DNA from: Deltaproteobacteria bacterium
GTDB taxonomy: Bacteria > Desulfobacterota > Desulfomonilia > UBA1062
Length of the DNA: 64,000 nt
Assembly: GCA_018433085.1 (NCBI GenBank)
Contig: JAHDRW010000023.1
Coordinates: forward strand, 1-64,000
Direction: 5' to 3'
The translations under genes and the position numbers were made by a program. The notes beneath the pieces are model-generated. The model had not been told where the DNA came from, searched no databases, and saw nothing but the letters and a program-made list of their open reading frames with translations. This document shows positions 1 through 9,498 of the stretch, piece after piece; positions within the stretch are counted from its first letter, which is position 1; the number at the start of each line of letters is the position of its first letter.

Positions 1-1
1 C

Positions 2-370
2 GCAGACCAGATCAACTCCGCCATCCAGCAGCTCAACCAGGTCGTCCAGCAAAACGCCTCGGCATCCGAAGAAATGTCCTCTACCGCAGAAGAACTCTCC
101 TCTCAGGCACTCCAACTCCAGGACACCATCGCGTTCTTCAAGGTCGGCGACACCGGCACCAGGAGGATGACCGCGACCCAGGCCGCTTCGGGTACGCCGA
201 AGAAACCGGCCAATGGGACGGTCAAGGGACCGCATCTCGCTCACCGCAATGTGCCGAAGATCCCGTCGGACTCCTCATCTCACGGATCACGGACCTCGGG
301 TGTAAACATCAGCCTCGACGATGCCGATAGCAAAGGTGACTCCAAGGACAACGAGTTCGAGCGTTACTGA
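2..370 (+). CDS. Methyl-accepting chemotaxis protein, C-terminal fragment
   Basis: The reading frame is open from the window edge, so only the last about 122 residues are seen. They are the end of a chemoreceptor cytoplasmic signalling rod: a Gln/Asn/Ala/Ser-rich coiled coil ([20 protein letters not shown]) followed by a QDTIAFFKV stretch typical of the end of the methylation helix, then a low-complexity Ser/Lys/Gly tail ending in FERY. The tail lacks the classical NWETF pentapeptide. It lies 18 bases before cheW on the same strand, so it is probably the receptor for this chemotaxis operon. The ligand-binding part is outside the window. Confidence 0.9.
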   Translation, partial: ADQINSAIQQLNQVVQQNASASEEMSSTAEELSSQALQLQDTIAFFKVGDTGTRRMTATQAASGTPKKPANGTVKGPHLAHRNVPKIPSDSSSHGSRTSGVNISLDDADSKGDSKDNEFERY

Positions 371-388
371 AGAGATGAGGAGAAAATC

Positions 389-937
389 ATGAGCGTACAA
401 GGAATAACCGAGACAACCCAGTATCTCTCGTTCCACCTCGACGAGGAGGAGTTCGCCCTGGAGATCTCCCGGGTCAGAGAGGTGCTGGATTTCACGCGGA
501 TCACCAGGGTTCCCCAGTCACCGCCCTTCATGCGCGGCGTGATCAACCTGCGGGGCACCGTGGTGCCGGTGGTGGACCTCAAGGACAAGTTCGGCATCGG
601 AGACACGGAAAAAACCGTCAATACCCGGATCATCATCTGCGAGATCGACGTGGACGGCGACATGACCACCCTGGGTGCACTGGCCGACTCGGTGCACGAG
701 GTCATGGAAATCGAACCCGAGCACATCGAGCCCGCTCCCAAGATCGGCACCCGGCTCAACACCGAGTTCCTGAGGGGCATGGGCAAACGCGATGAAGAGT
801 TCATCATGATCCTCGACATCGACAGGATCTTTTCCGCAGACGAACTTTCGCTCGTCAGCCAGTCGTCACCAGGTGCTGCTTCGAACGGCTGTCGGGAGGA
901 GCTCCGGGAGGCCTGCTCACCGGAGATCCCGGGATAA
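389..937 (+). CDS. cheW: Chemotaxis coupling protein CheW
   Basis: A 182-residue CheW-domain protein that bridges chemoreceptors and the CheA kinase in the cytoplasmic array. The family pattern is clear: FHLDEEEFALEISRVREVLD near the N-terminus, then VPQSPPFMRGVINLRGTVVPVVDL and a C-terminal half with DSVHEVMEIEPEHIEPAP. A Shine-Dalgarno sequence (GAGGAGAA) precedes the ATG. The protein carries about 25 extra residues after the CheW fold, which are Ser/Glu-rich and of unknown role. It is second in the visible operon, directly before cheR. Confidence 0.95.
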   Translation: MSVQGITETTQYLSFHLDEEEFALEISRVREVLDFTRITRVPQSPPFMRGVINLRGTVVPVVDLKDKFGIGDTEKTVNTRIIICEIDVDGDMTTLGALADSVHEVMEIEPEHIEPAPKIGTRLNTEFLRGMGKRDEEFIMILDIDRIFSADELSLVSQSSPGAASNGCREELREACSPEIPG

Positions 938-1030
938 ATCAGCCCCCTTTACCGCCTGCCGGCCGTGTATCGCCACGCCACGGCACGGCCGGCGGCGGAT
1001 AGAGAAACAGAGAGAAGGCCTCAAAAGAAG

Positions 1031-1906
1031 ATGGGATCAACGCAAGCAAACACCACCGCCTTCCCGCGCGCCAGCATGTCGCAGGATCTTTTTTCGCGCC
1101 TGAGCGACTTCATCTACCGGGAAAGCGGGATCAAGATGCCGCTGACGAAAAAGACCATGCTGGAGGCCAGGCTCCAGAAGCGCCTCAGGTCCATCGGCCT
1201 GGGCTCCTATGACGAGTATTGCAGCTACCTGTTCAGCCCGGAGGGCATTGCCAGCGAGCTCGTGCACATGATCGACGTGGTCACCACCAACAAGACCGAG
1301 TTCTTCCGCGAGGCCCAGCACTTCGAATATCTTATCGAAAACGTGGTGCCGGAGCTCATTCAGGCAAGGGGCGCGGGGATCAGAAGACCATTCATGGTAT
1401 GGTCCGCGGCCTGTTCCTCCGGGGAAGAGCCGTATACCCTGGCCATGGTGCTCGACCAGTTTTCCCGCAAGGCACAGGGGTTCACCTTCCAGGTCCTGGG
1501 CACCGACATCTCCACCCGGGTGCTGCAAACCGCCCGGGACGGCATCTACGATGATGAGCGCGCGGAGTACATCCCCTTTGAATTCAGGCGCAATTATCTC
1601 ATGAGGAGCAGGGACCGAAGCAGGGAGCTGGTCCGCATCGCGCCCGAGCTCAGGGCTCACGTGAAGTTCCGCCGGCTCAACTTCATGGCCGAGGATTTCG
1701 GCATGCGCGAGAAGATGGACGTCATCTTCTGCCGCAACGTGCTCATCTACTTCGACCGTCCCACCCAGGAGGCCGTGATCAACCGGATCTGCGGGCACCT
1801 TCACCCGGGCGGGTACCTTTTCACCGGTCACTCGGAGACCATCAACGGCATGAGGGTTCCCCTGATGCCGGTGGCCAACACGGTGTCCAGGAGGATCCAA
1901 TCGTGA
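1031..1906 (+). CDS. cheR: Chemoreceptor glutamate methyltransferase CheR
   Basis: SAM-dependent methyltransferase that methylates receptor glutamates for adaptation. The all-helical N-terminal domain ([16 protein letters not shown]) is followed by the SAM-binding motif [19 protein letters not shown] and the CheR signature [14 protein letters not shown] chose the ATG at 1031 rather than the upstream in-frame start at 965, because the preceding residues are basic low-complexity sequence unlike the family and a purine-rich AGAGAAGG lies just upstream. An ATG at 1076 is also possible. The stop overlaps the GTG start of cheD, indicating coupled translation. Confidence 0.93.
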   Translation: MGSTQANTTAFPRASMSQDLFSRLSDFIYRESGIKMPLTKKTMLEARLQKRLRSIGLGSYDEYCSYLFSPEGIASELVHMIDVVTTNKTEFFREAQHFEYLIENVVPELIQARGAGIRRPFMVWSAACSSGEEPYTLAMVLDQFSRKAQGFTFQVLGTDISTRVLQTARDGIYDDERAEYIPFEFRRNYLMRSRDRSRELVRIAPELRAHVKFRRLNFMAEDFGMREKMDVIFCRNVLIYFDRPTQEAVINRICGHLHPGGYLFTGHSETINGMRVPLMPVANTVSRRIQS

Positions 1907-2436
1907 CCCGTACGGCCGAGCCCGAAATCAAGACCTGCTACCTGAAACCGGGCGAGATCCACCTCGCCCTCGCTCCCTCGCTCGTTACCACGGTTCTGGG
2001 CTCATGCCTGTCCATCACCATGCATCACCGGACGACAAGGATGAGCGTGATCTGCCACGCGGTCATGCCCAGTATCGCCGAGGGCAGGGACGGGAAGAAG
2101 GATGCGGCGTTCCAGTACGTGGACTCTTCCCTGCAGTGGATGATCGGGCAGTACACCGGCAAGGGAATCAGGCTGCGCGACATCGAGGTGAAGATGTTCG
2201 GCGGGGCGGCCATGTTCCAGGACACACGCTCTCTCAGAGAGGACATGAACATCGGGAAGAGGAACGTCGATGCCGCCCTTGCCTTCCTCAAGAGGCACCG
2301 GATCCCGCTGAAGGCCTGGAACGTGGGGGGAAACCGGGGGCGAAAGCTCATTTTCAACACCCTGACCGGCGAGGTTCTCGCCAAGTTCATCACCAGGGCA
2401 GATACATCGGAGATCGACTACAGGGGAAGGAAATGA
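1903..2436 (+). CDS. cheD: Chemoreceptor glutamine deamidase CheD
   Basis: A 177-residue CheD that deamidates receptor glutamines. In families where it is known, it also partners a CheY phosphatase such as CheC. The catalytic thiol and histidine are visible in VLGSCLSI (Cys35) and VICHAVMP (His52), with the conserved Gly-rich segments KMFGGAAMF and NVGGNRGRK. The GTG start overlaps the cheR stop, and the stop codon overlaps the cheB ATG, so cheR-cheD-cheB are translationally coupled. No CheC gene is visible nearby; the gene two places downstream may supply a phosphatase instead. Confidence 0.94.
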   Translation: MTRTAEPEIKTCYLKPGEIHLALAPSLVTTVLGSCLSITMHHRTTRMSVICHAVMPSIAEGRDGKKDAAFQYVDSSLQWMIGQYTGKGIRLRDIEVKMFGGAAMFQDTRSLREDMNIGKRNVDAALAFLKRHRIPLKAWNVGGNRGRKLIFNTLTGEVLAKFITRADTSEIDYRGRK

Positions 2437-3524
2437 AGAAGATACGGGTGCTCATTGTCGACGATTCCGCCCTGGTGCGTCAGACGCTCCAGGAGATACT
2501 CTCGTGCGACTCCAGGATCGAGGTCATGGGGGTGGCGTCCGACCCGTACGCGGCTGCGGAGAAAATGCGGGCCGAGGTTCCCGACGTGATTACCCTGGAC
2601 GTGGAGATGCCCAGGATGGACGGCCTCACCTTCCTGAAAAAGATCATGGATCAGCACCCCATCCCGGTGGTGATCTGTTCGTCGCTGGCGGGCAAGGGCA
2701 CGGAGACGGCCATGAAGGCGCTGGAGTTCGGGGCCGTCGAGGTGATTCACAAGCCGTCGCTGGGGACCAAGCAGATGCTGCAGGAATCGACCATGCTCAT
2801 CTGCGACGTAGTGGTGGCCGCGTCGAGAACCCGGGCGAGAAAGAGATCCCCCGATCGTTCCCTGGCTACGCCCAAGCTCAGCGCGGATGCGGTCATTCCC
2901 CGTGCCAGGCCCGACTCGCAGCTTCAGACCACGGAGAAGATCGTGGTGGTGGGTGCATCCACGGGAGGGACCGAGGCCCTGCGGGTATTCCTGGAGGCGC
3001 TACCCGAAAACTGCCCGGGCATCGCGATCGTCCAGCACATGCCCGAGGGATTCACCAAGGCATTCTCCCAGAGGCTGGACGGCCTGTGCCGCATCACGGT
3101 CAGAGAGGCGTCCCACAACGACACGGTTCTCCCCGGGCATGCGCTGATCGCACCGGGAAACAGGCACCTCCTGCTCAAGAGGAGCGGCGCCCGGTACTAT
3201 GTGGAGATCAAGGACGGTCCCCTGGTCTGCCGCCACCGGCCGTCGGTGGATGTCCTGTTCCGCTCGGCGGCACGCTATGCCGGCAGGAACGCCATCGGCG
3301 TGATCATGACCGGCATGGGGGACGACGGAGCCCGCGGCATGCTGGAGCTCAGGGAATCGGGGGCGTACACCATCGCGCAGGACGAGAGCTCCTGCGTCGT
3401 GTTCGGAATGCCGGCGGAGGCCGTCAGGATTGGGGGCGTGCAGAAGGTGCTGCCGCTTCAGGCCATACACCGGGAGATCATGAAGGCATACAACGCAGCC
3501 ATAACGATTGGACAGAGGGCATGA
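2433..3524 (+). CDS. cheB: Chemotaxis response regulator and methylesterase/deamidase CheB
   Basis: A 363-residue two-domain protein. The N-terminal receiver has the acidic pair at D10/D11, phospho-acceptor Asp56 in VITLDVEMP, and KPS at its end. The C-terminal methylesterase has the serine in [12 protein letters not shown], the histidine in [10 protein letters not shown] and the aspartate in [12 protein letters not shown]. It removes receptor methyl groups when phosphorylated by CheA. The frame is open upstream through cheD, but the ATG at 2433 gives the exact family N-terminus and an ATGA overlap with cheD. It ends overlapping the next gene by four bases. Confidence 0.95.
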   Translation: MKKIRVLIVDDSALVRQTLQEILSCDSRIEVMGVASDPYAAAEKMRAEVPDVITLDVEMPRMDGLTFLKKIMDQHPIPVVICSSLAGKGTETAMKALEFGAVEVIHKPSLGTKQMLQESTMLICDVVVAASRTRARKRSPDRSLATPKLSADAVIPRARPDSQLQTTEKIVVVGASTGGTEALRVFLEALPENCPGIAIVQHMPEGFTKAFSQRLDGLCRITVREASHNDTVLPGHALIAPGNRHLLLKRSGARYYVEIKDGPLVCRHRPSVDVLFRSAARYAGRNAIGVIMTGMGDDGARGMLELRESGAYTIAQDESSCVVFGMPAEAVRIGGVQKVLPLQAIHREIMKAYNAAITIGQRA

Positions 3525-5356
3525 CAATACGACAACTCACCAGGTTCATCAGGAACGGGCACACTGACGATGGAGACGCAGAAAACCGCACCGGCAAAGC
3601 CTTGGCGGACCCCTGGATCGCTGCGCTCTCAAAGGTCTCGAAGGATCTGAGCACGCTGGAGACCAAAACCGAGCAGGACTTTCTCCAGATCGGTGAAAAG
3701 CTCCAGGATTTCCACCAGCGATCCACGGAGATGGCCGAGACAGCCTCCCGGGTACTGGGCCTTATGACCGGCGAGGAGTTTCACCGGTCGGTCAGCTCGC
3801 TCATGGATATCATCGAGGAGCTGCGGCGTCATCTGGACACGTCGCGGAATCATTCCGGGAGGACATCGCAGGTGCTCCGGCAGTATCACAACACCTTGCG
3901 GTCCGTGTCATCGTCCCTGGAGGATTTCAAGCTCCTCGTGCTCAATCTGCGGATGCTCGGATTCTTCACCCGGGTGGAGAACGTTCATCTCTTCACCAGC
4001 GATACGGGATTCAGCTCGCTCACCGACGACGTGAAGAACCTCTCGGAGAGCGTCAGGGAAAAATCCATCGAGATGAAGAAAAAGACCGACTCCCTCCTGG
4101 TCACCATCAGCGGAACCCTCTCGGACATGTCGGCCTCTCAGAAGACCCAGAGAACACAGACCGAGATGATGCTCCAGCACATCGAATCGAACCACGCGGT
4201 CCTGAGCACGAAAACCGAAAGCGCAACCAGCAGTGCGCACCGCATCGCTCGGAGCACCGGAGAGATCACCGGGAACATCGAAGAAATCGTATCGGGGCTA
4301 CAGTTCCACGACATCACCCGCCAGCAGATCAGTCATGTCAGAGAGGCCCTTAAAGGCATCTCCGCGGACATGGAGGCAGGGGAGAAACCCCTGCCCCAGC
4401 TCGCAGGCATCGCGACGGAGATCTGTTCTCTCCAAAACCTGCAGCTCTCCCAGTCTCAGGACGAGTTTTCCAGCGCGGTGGAGGAAATCCTGGGCAACCT
4501 GGGAAGCATAGCCCGGAGCGTGGAGGAAATCATGCGCGAAGCCAATGCCGTTGCCTGGGCGTCGGACTACGAGGGCATCAGCTTCATGGAGGAGATCGAC
4601 TCGGGCATCTCGTCGGTTCTCGCCGCCCTGGATCAGGATATCTCGGAACAGTCGCGCCTGACCTCCACCATCAGGTCGGTCAGCGACATGGTCTCGGAGA
4701 TGTCGCATTTCGTGAAAGAGATCGAGGACCTGGGCCTGAATCTCCAGCTCATAGCCCTGAACGCCCGGATCAAGGCGGCCCATATCGGCAGCGAGGGCGC
4801 CGCCCTGGACACCATCTCGGGCAGCATCTACGAACTTTCGAAAAACTCGCGTTCGGATACCCTCGCGCTCTCGGGCACCCTGGCCGAGGTGGGAGAAGCT
4901 GCCCAGTCCTTTGACCGGGACCTGGAGGCGATACAGGAGGACCAGCAGGGACAGGTGGAAAGGCTCATGAGCAGCCTTAAGGCCATCATCGCCTCGCTTC
5001 ACGAGGTAAACACCCGGGTCATGGCCGCTGTCTCCGACATGAACGGCCAGGGCGACTCACTCGCACGGGACATCGCCTCCATGATCCGCGAGATCACGGT
5101 GCACCGGGAGGTGAACGAGGCCCTGACCGATGCGCGGGAACGCGTCGGTCAGGTCGCGAGCGGCATTGCAGCCGCCTTTCCCGATCACGACAGGTCGGCC
5201 GCCGAAACCTACCTCGAGTCCCTGGACGGGCGATATACCATGGAGAGCGAGCGGGAAGTCCATTTCAAGCACATGGATCGGAAAACCGAAAGGGCACATG
5301 TCAGCCCGGAACGACCGGCCGGAGAAGATCTGGGCGACAATGTGGAGTTGTTTTAA
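3521..5356 (+). CDS. Soluble chemoreceptor-like coiled-coil protein with CheZ-like motif
   Basis: A 611-residue, largely helical protein with no signal peptide or membrane segment. Two segments resemble chemoreceptor hairpin tips: about residues 139-185 ([20 protein letters not shown]) and 404-440 ([20 protein letters not shown]). Between them, near residues 258-275, is [11 protein letters not shown]. Its Asp264 and Gln268 have the same D-x-x-x-Q spacing as the catalytic Asp and Gln of CheZ phosphatase. It overlaps cheB by four bases, so it is made with the adaptation enzymes. It could be a cytoplasmic receptor, a CheY-P phosphatase, or both. The exact role is unproven. Confidence 0.8.
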   Translation: MTIRQLTRFIRNGHTDDGDAENRTGKALADPWIAALSKVSKDLSTLETKTEQDFLQIGEKLQDFHQRSTEMAETASRVLGLMTGEEFHRSVSSLMDIIEELRRHLDTSRNHSGRTSQVLRQYHNTLRSVSSSLEDFKLLVLNLRMLGFFTRVENVHLFTSDTGFSSLTDDVKNLSESVREKSIEMKKKTDSLLVTISGTLSDMSASQKTQRTQTEMMLQHIESNHAVLSTKTESATSSAHRIARSTGEITGNIEEIVSGLQFHDITRQQISHVREALKGISADMEAGEKPLPQLAGIATEICSLQNLQLSQSQDEFSSAVEEILGNLGSIARSVEEIMREANAVAWASDYEGISFMEEIDSGISSVLAALDQDISEQSRLTSTIRSVSDMVSEMSHFVKEIEDLGLNLQLIALNARIKAAHIGSEGAALDTISGSIYELSKNSRSDTLALSGTLAEVGEAAQSFDRDLEAIQEDQQGQVERLMSSLKAIIASLHEVNTRVMAAVSDMNGQGDSLARDIASMIREITVHREVNEALTDARERVGQVASGIAAAFPDHDRSAAETYLESLDGRYTMESEREVHFKHMDRKTERAHVSPERPAGEDLGDNVELF

Positions 5357-5398
5357 ATACGGGCAGGAAAATGAAGCGGCTCGCAAAGGAGAGCAGTG

Positions 5399-5755
5399 AT
5401 GGGAAATATCACCTGGCATGACAAGGCAGGAGGAAGGGGCAGGACCCTGAAACTGGAGGGGGCGCTGACCATCGAAACGGCATCGGAGCTGAAGCACGTC
5501 CTTCTTCAGGTCCTGGAGACGGCAGAACCCCTTGAGATGAATATGAGCGCGGTGGAGTCGATCGATCTGGCGTGCGTGCAGGTGCTCTGCTCGGCACACT
5601 GTTCCTTTCACCAGGCGAACCGGAAAATGACCCTTGCCGGAGAAATCCCCGAAGGAATCCATGCCGCACTGGAGGCCCTGGCCATCAGCCCTGATGCATG
5701 CGACTCACCCTGCACCCCGGAGTGCCCGTGGAGGAAGGGGGAAGGCCATGAGTAA
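5399..5755 (+). CDS. STAS-domain protein
   Basis: A 118-residue protein with the SpoIIAA/STAS fold pattern: GRTLKLEGALTIETASELK, then LEMNMSAVESIDLACVQVLC, where the loop serine of anti-sigma-factor antagonists would lie. Such proteins between che genes are common, but their partner is usually unknown. It has an unusual Cys-rich tail (four Cys in about the last 30 residues, e.g. PDACDSPCTPEC), which might bind metal. The ATG at 5399 follows an AAAGGAG ribosome site; a GTG one codon earlier is also possible. It overlaps cheY by eight bases. Confidence 0.8.
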   Translation: MGNITWHDKAGGRGRTLKLEGALTIETASELKHVLLQVLETAEPLEMNMSAVESIDLACVQVLCSAHCSFHQANRKMTLAGEIPEGIHAALEALAISPDACDSPCTPECPWRKGEGHE

Positions 5756-6113
5756 GAGGATATTGACCGTGGACGATTCGGCCAGCATCCGGCAGATGGT
5801 CTCCTTTACCCTCAAAAAAGAAGGGTACGAGGTGATCGAGGCCTCCGACGGCAAAGACGCGCTGTCCAAGATCGGCTCCGAAGGGGTGAGCATGGTGATC
5901 ACGGACCTGCACATGCCCAACATGAACGGGATCGAGCTCATCCGGGCCCTGCGCACCGACCCTTCGTACAAATTCACGCCCATCGTCATGCTCACCACCG
6001 AATCCCATCAGGACAAGAAGGACTCGGGCAGACAGGCGGGCGCGACCGGTTGGATCGTAAAGCCCTTCAAGCCCGAGCAGCTTATCGCCGTGGTGAAAAG
6101 GCTGCTCGGATAA
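5748..6113 (+). CDS. cheY: Chemotaxis response regulator CheY
   Basis: A 121-residue single-domain receiver that carries the phospho-signal from CheA to the motor or pilus machinery. Key residues are the acidic pair in LTVDDSASIR, phospho-acceptor Asp in VITDLHMPNMNG, the conserved Thr in MLTTESHQ, and Lys in WIVKPFKPEQL. The frame is open upstream inside the STAS gene, but this ATG gives the normal receiver start and sits behind AAGGGGGAAGG. It is immediately upstream of cheA and almost certainly its cognate output. Confidence 0.93.
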   Translation: MSKRILTVDDSASIRQMVSFTLKKEGYEVIEASDGKDALSKIGSEGVSMVITDLHMPNMNGIELIRALRTDPSYKFTPIVMLTTESHQDKKDSGRQAGATGWIVKPFKPEQLIAVVKRLLG

Positions 6114-6153
6114 AACAGAGGCGTACGAATTCTTGCATTCAGGAGATATACAC

Positions 6154-8280
6154 ATGGACGCACCTAAACAGCTCTACCGTGAAGAGGCATTCGAGCTGCT
6201 GGCCGATCTCGAGGAGGCACTCATCGAGCTGGAGCAGCAGCCGGGCGACCTGGATACCGTGAACCGGATCTTCCGGGCCATGCACACCATCAAGGGATCC
6301 GGGGCCATGTTCGGCTTCGACGACATCGCCTCGTTCACCCACACAATCGAGACGGCATACGACCTCATCCGCGAGGAGAAACTTTCCGTCGACGAAGAGC
6401 TCATCAGCCTGACCTTACGGTCCTGCGACCAGATCAAGGTCATGCTGGATGCGTCTCAGGGGGGCGAGGATGCGGACGCGTCCCTCACCGGGGAGATTAC
6501 CGCCTCGTTCAGGAAGCTGATCTCCTCCGTGGAGGGCACCCCCCAGGAGCGGGACGATTCCTGCCCGGCGGACACCGGCGGGGAGCAGGGAAACGGCCTG
6601 AAGGCGGAAACCACCTACCGCATCCGTTTCAAGCCCCATCGCGAGCTTTTCCGGAACGGGACCAACCCCATCCCCCTGCTGAACGAGATCAGGGGGCTCG
6701 GCCACGCGCACGTCATCTGCCACCTCAAGGAGCTTCCCGGCCTGAAGGATCTGGACCCCGAGGCGTGCTACACCTACTGGGACATCATCCTCACCACGGA
6801 CAAGGATATCGACTCCATCCGCGACGTGTTCATCTTCGTGGAGCACATCAGCGATATCGAGGTGACCAAGATCGACGATTATGGCGAGATCGATCACGAG
6901 GAATACAAGAAGATCGGCGAGATCCTCTTCGACCGGGGGGACATCAGCCTGGGCGACCTGGAGAGCATCCTGGGCAGGCAGAAGAGGATCGGGGAGTTGC
7001 TTGTGGAATCTGGCAAGGCCCGCCGCTCCGAGGTGCAGTCCGCCCTGGTGGAGCAGGAGCACGTGCGCAATCTGCGCAAAAAGCGCATGGGTACTATGCC
7101 CGTAGACGGCGCATCCAGCATCCGGGTGGCCTCCCAAAAGCTCGATTCCCTGGTGAATCTGGTGGGCGAGCTGGTCACCGTACAGGCGAGGCTCACCCAG
7201 CTTTCCGCCCAGAGAAACGACACCGATCTCACCCTGGTTTCCGAAGAGGTTGAGCGCCTGACCGCCGAGCTCAGGGACAACGCCATGGGCATCCGGATGC
7301 TTCCCATCGGGACCACCTTCGGCAAGTTCAAACGCCTGGTGAGGGACCTTTCCACCGAACTGGGCAAGGAGGTGGACTTCACCACCTCGGGCGAGGAAAC
7401 CGAGCTCGACAAGACCGTGATCGACCGGCTCGGCGACCCCCTGGTCCACCTCATCCGCAACAGCATCGACCACGGCATCGAGTCGCCGGAGGCCAGAGAG
7501 GCCGCGGGAAAACCGGCGGGAGGGACCATTCGCCTGACCGCGGAGCATTCCGGGGCCTATGTGCTCATCTCGGTGAGCGATGACGGCGCCGGCCTCGACA
7601 CCGAGGCCATCCGGGCCAAGGCCATGGAAAAGGGCCTCATCAGCCCTGACGCGAACTTGAGCGAAAAGGAGATCTTCGAGCTCGTCCTCGCGCCCGGCTT
7701 CTCCACTGCCCGGAGCGTGTCCAAGGTCTCGGGGAGGGGCGTGGGAATGGACGTGGTGACCAGCAGTATCGAATCATTCGGCGGCACCGTGGAGATCGCG
7801 TCCGCAAAAGGCAGCGGGACCACCATCACCCTGAAGCTGCCGCTGACCCTTGCCATCATCGACGGACTGCTGGTGACCATATCCGACGAATACTTCGTCA
7901 TGCCCTTGAACGCCGTGGTGGAGTGCGTGGAGCTCAGCGCAGACGACCGGCGGCACACCCATGGCAGAAACCTGGCCCGGGTCCGGGGCGAGATCGTGCC
8001 CTATATCCCCTTGCGTGAGGTCTTCTCTCTCGACGGCGACAATCCGGCCATCGAGCAGGTGGTGGTCACCGAGATCGGCGAGCGCCGGATCGGGTTCGTG
8101 GTGGATAAGGTCGTGGGCCAGCACCAGACCGTGATCAAGAACCTGGGCAAATTCCTCAGGCACGTGGAAGGGGTGTCCGGGGCCACCATCATGGGAGACG
8201 GCACCGTTGCGCTGATCCTCGACATCAACAAGCTCACCCAGCAGGCGGAATTCACGGAGAAATATCAGACAGTTCATTAG
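6154..8280 (+). CDS. cheA: Chemotaxis sensor histidine kinase CheA
   Basis: A 708-residue CheA. Order of domains: Hpt with His44 in AMHTIKGSGAMFGF; an acidic linker; a central domain (about 150-240); a short segment about 249-309 (IGEILFDRGDISLGDLESIL and IGELLVESGKARRSEVQSAL) that looks like two MshEN/GspE-N-type helical repeats; the dimerisation domain from about 318; HATPase with N-box LIRNSIDHGIESPEAR, G1 DDGAGLD and G2 GRGVGMDVV; and a CheW-like C-terminal domain (about 570-700). The ATG at 6154 follows CAGGAGATAT and is preferred to a TTG at 6133. It closes the operon. Confidence 0.95.
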   Translation: MDAPKQLYREEAFELLADLEEALIELEQQPGDLDTVNRIFRAMHTIKGSGAMFGFDDIASFTHTIETAYDLIREEKLSVDEELISLTLRSCDQIKVMLDASQGGEDADASLTGEITASFRKLISSVEGTPQERDDSCPADTGGEQGNGLKAETTYRIRFKPHRELFRNGTNPIPLLNEIRGLGHAHVICHLKELPGLKDLDPEACYTYWDIILTTDKDIDSIRDVFIFVEHISDIEVTKIDDYGEIDHEEYKKIGEILFDRGDISLGDLESILGRQKRIGELLVESGKARRSEVQSALVEQEHVRNLRKKRMGTMPVDGASSIRVASQKLDSLVNLVGELVTVQARLTQLSAQRNDTDLTLVSEEVERLTAELRDNAMGIRMLPIGTTFGKFKRLVRDLSTELGKEVDFTTSGEETELDKTVIDRLGDPLVHLIRNSIDHGIESPEAREAAGKPAGGTIRLTAEHSGAYVLISVSDDGAGLDTEAIRAKAMEKGLISPDANLSEKEIFELVLAPGFSTARSVSKVSGRGVGMDVVTSSIESFGGTVEIASAKGSGTTITLKLPLTLAIIDGLLVTISDEYFVMPLNAVVECVELSADDRRHTHGRNLARVRGEIVPYIPLREVFSLDGDNPAIEQVVVTEIGERRIGFVVDKVVGQHQTVIKNLGKFLRHVEGVSGATIMGDGTVALILDINKLTQQAEFTEKYQTVH

Positions 8281-8339
8281 CGCCTAGTCAGTTCTGATAC
8301 TGAGGGGAAGATCTTTCCCGGTTTGATGCGGACATCGCG

Positions 8340-8676
8340 AGCGGCAAGATGTATCTCGACTCCATTCCGGCGGGATTGTGCCCATGCCTTCTTCAGACAC
8401 GGGCGCATCTCGTTCCTTTTGGCGCCTGCGGCACGGTCTCATGGCTGGTCGTGTCCTCTGTCCCCGACTCTACCGTTTTATCCTCCGGCAGTCTCAAGGT
8501 CCACCGGCCATATCTTTCAAGGGGTCTCCCGCACCTCAACGCCGTAAGCATGGTCTCAGCCTCCCCATCCAGATTCGGCTGCCTTGATGGATGCTTCTGC
8601 ATCTTCCGATTCAATGCCGCCTCAAACCCCTGCACGATCGCTATGTCCCTATGCTCGCATACAGAAAGCCTCTAAG
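8340..8676 (-). pseudogene. Decayed IS630-family transposase fragment
   Basis: Read on the - strand from about 8676, the frame gives EHRDIAIVQGFEAALNRK, then PNLDGEAETMLTAL, RYGRWTLRLPEDKTVESG and a SHETV segment. This matches the helix-turn-helix/linker region of IS630-family transposases (typically GLEAAL..K, LDGEAEA, GRARWTLRLLADKLVEL, SHETVRRAL). The match continues in shifted frames as an IPPEWS piece near 8350. The DDE catalytic domain is missing and at least one frameshift is visible. No terminal repeats could be recognised. This explains the gap between cheA and the hydrolase gene. Confidence 0.75.
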
Positions 8677-8712
8677 GCTATCAAAGCGCCCGGATTTCAT
8701 CCCGACAAGATG

Positions 8713-9393
8713 CTAGCCCTGAAAGAGACCCGCCGAACGGACAAAGCGAACCCCTTTTTCCGTCATGGTTTCCAACGCCAGGGAGAGGCTGTCCGGGGGC
8801 GAGCCCACCGGCCTGGCGAGGTCCGGTATGACAAAAACCTCGTATCCCAGGTCGCGGCCGTGCGAGGCCGTGAAGAAGACGCAGTAGTCAAGGGCGAGGC
8901 CGCAGACGAAGAGCCGTCTCACGCCCCGGTCCCTGAGATAGCCGTCCAGGCCTGTCCGGGTCTTGCCGTCGTTTTCCAGAAACCCTGAGTAGCTGTCGAT
9001 ATCCCGGTGATAGCCCTTGCGGATCACGGCATGGGCATAGCGGGTTTCCAGGTCTTTGTGAAAATCCGCTCCGTGGCTCCCCTGCACGCAGTGATCGGGC
9101 CAGAGAACCGGGCCGATCCCTTGTGTCTCGAAGGGGTCATAGGGCCTCCTGCCCGGATGGACGGAGGCAAAGGAGCGGTGCCCTGCGGGATGCCAGTCCT
9201 GGGTGAGCACCACGGGCAGGTCGAATCCGTTGAAGAGCTCCATCACCCGGTTGATCCCCTCGATGATGACGTCTCCCTCCCTCACGGCCAGTGCCCCTCC
9301 GGGGATGAAATCGTTCTGCATGTCGACGACCGCCAGGGCGTCACCGAAGGCGGGGTCCCCTGTCTCCACGTAAACCAGATCTTCCAGCTCCAC
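8713..9393 (-). CDS. pncA: Nicotinamidase / isochorismatase-family hydrolase
   Basis: A 226-residue cysteine hydrolase of the isochorismatase superfamily, probably nicotinamidase, which converts nicotinamide to nicotinate for NAD salvage. The catalytic triad is visible: Asp in VVDMQNDFIPGGAL, Lys in VIRKGYHRD and Cys in GLALDYCVFFT. The metal-binding DWHP and H of the nicotinamidase subgroup are present in LTQDWHPAGHRSF, which favours PncA over isochorismatase. The GTG start follows GGAGGGATATGCC. A good sigma70-type promoter lies upstream at 9436-9464, so it need not depend on the MFS gene. Confidence 0.88.
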   Translation of the reverse strand: MELEDLVYVETGDPAFGDALAVVDMQNDFIPGGALAVREGDVIIEGINRVMELFNGFDLPVVLTQDWHPAGHRSFASVHPGRRPYDPFETQGIGPVLWPDHCVQGSHGADFHKDLETRYAHAVIRKGYHRDIDSYSGFLENDGKTRTGLDGYLRDRGVRRLFVCGLALDYCVFFTASHGRDLGYEVFVIPDLARPVGSPPDSLSLALETMTEKGVRFVRSAGLFQG

Positions 9394-9435
9394 GGCATAT
9401 CCCTCCGCAATCCTGCATTTTTTTAAGTAACGTAT

Positions 9436-9464
9436 ATAATAAAAATATCCCGGTCCCCGATCAA
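9436..9464 (-). promoter_or_regulatory. Predicted sigma70-type promoter for pncA
   Basis: On the - strand, TTGATC (9459-9464) and TATTAT (9436-9441) are separated by exactly 17 bases. The predicted start lies about 35 bases before the GTG of the hydrolase gene, leaving room for its ribosome site. The region is AT-rich relative to its surroundings. Confidence 0.5.
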
Positions 9465-9498
9465 CCGCAAATTCCGGAGCAGATGCCCTTGAACCGGC

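Noticed and set aside
2504-3520. Long + strand frame continuing upstream of the receptor-like gene through cheB
   Set aside because: It is the +1 shadow of cheB, full of Gly/Arg/Ala low-complexity residues; the real start is the ATG at 3521 with an ATGA overlap.
6415-7548. 377-codon - strand open frame opposite cheA
   Set aside because: Shadow of cheA; codon pattern is that of the reverse strand of a GC-biased gene.
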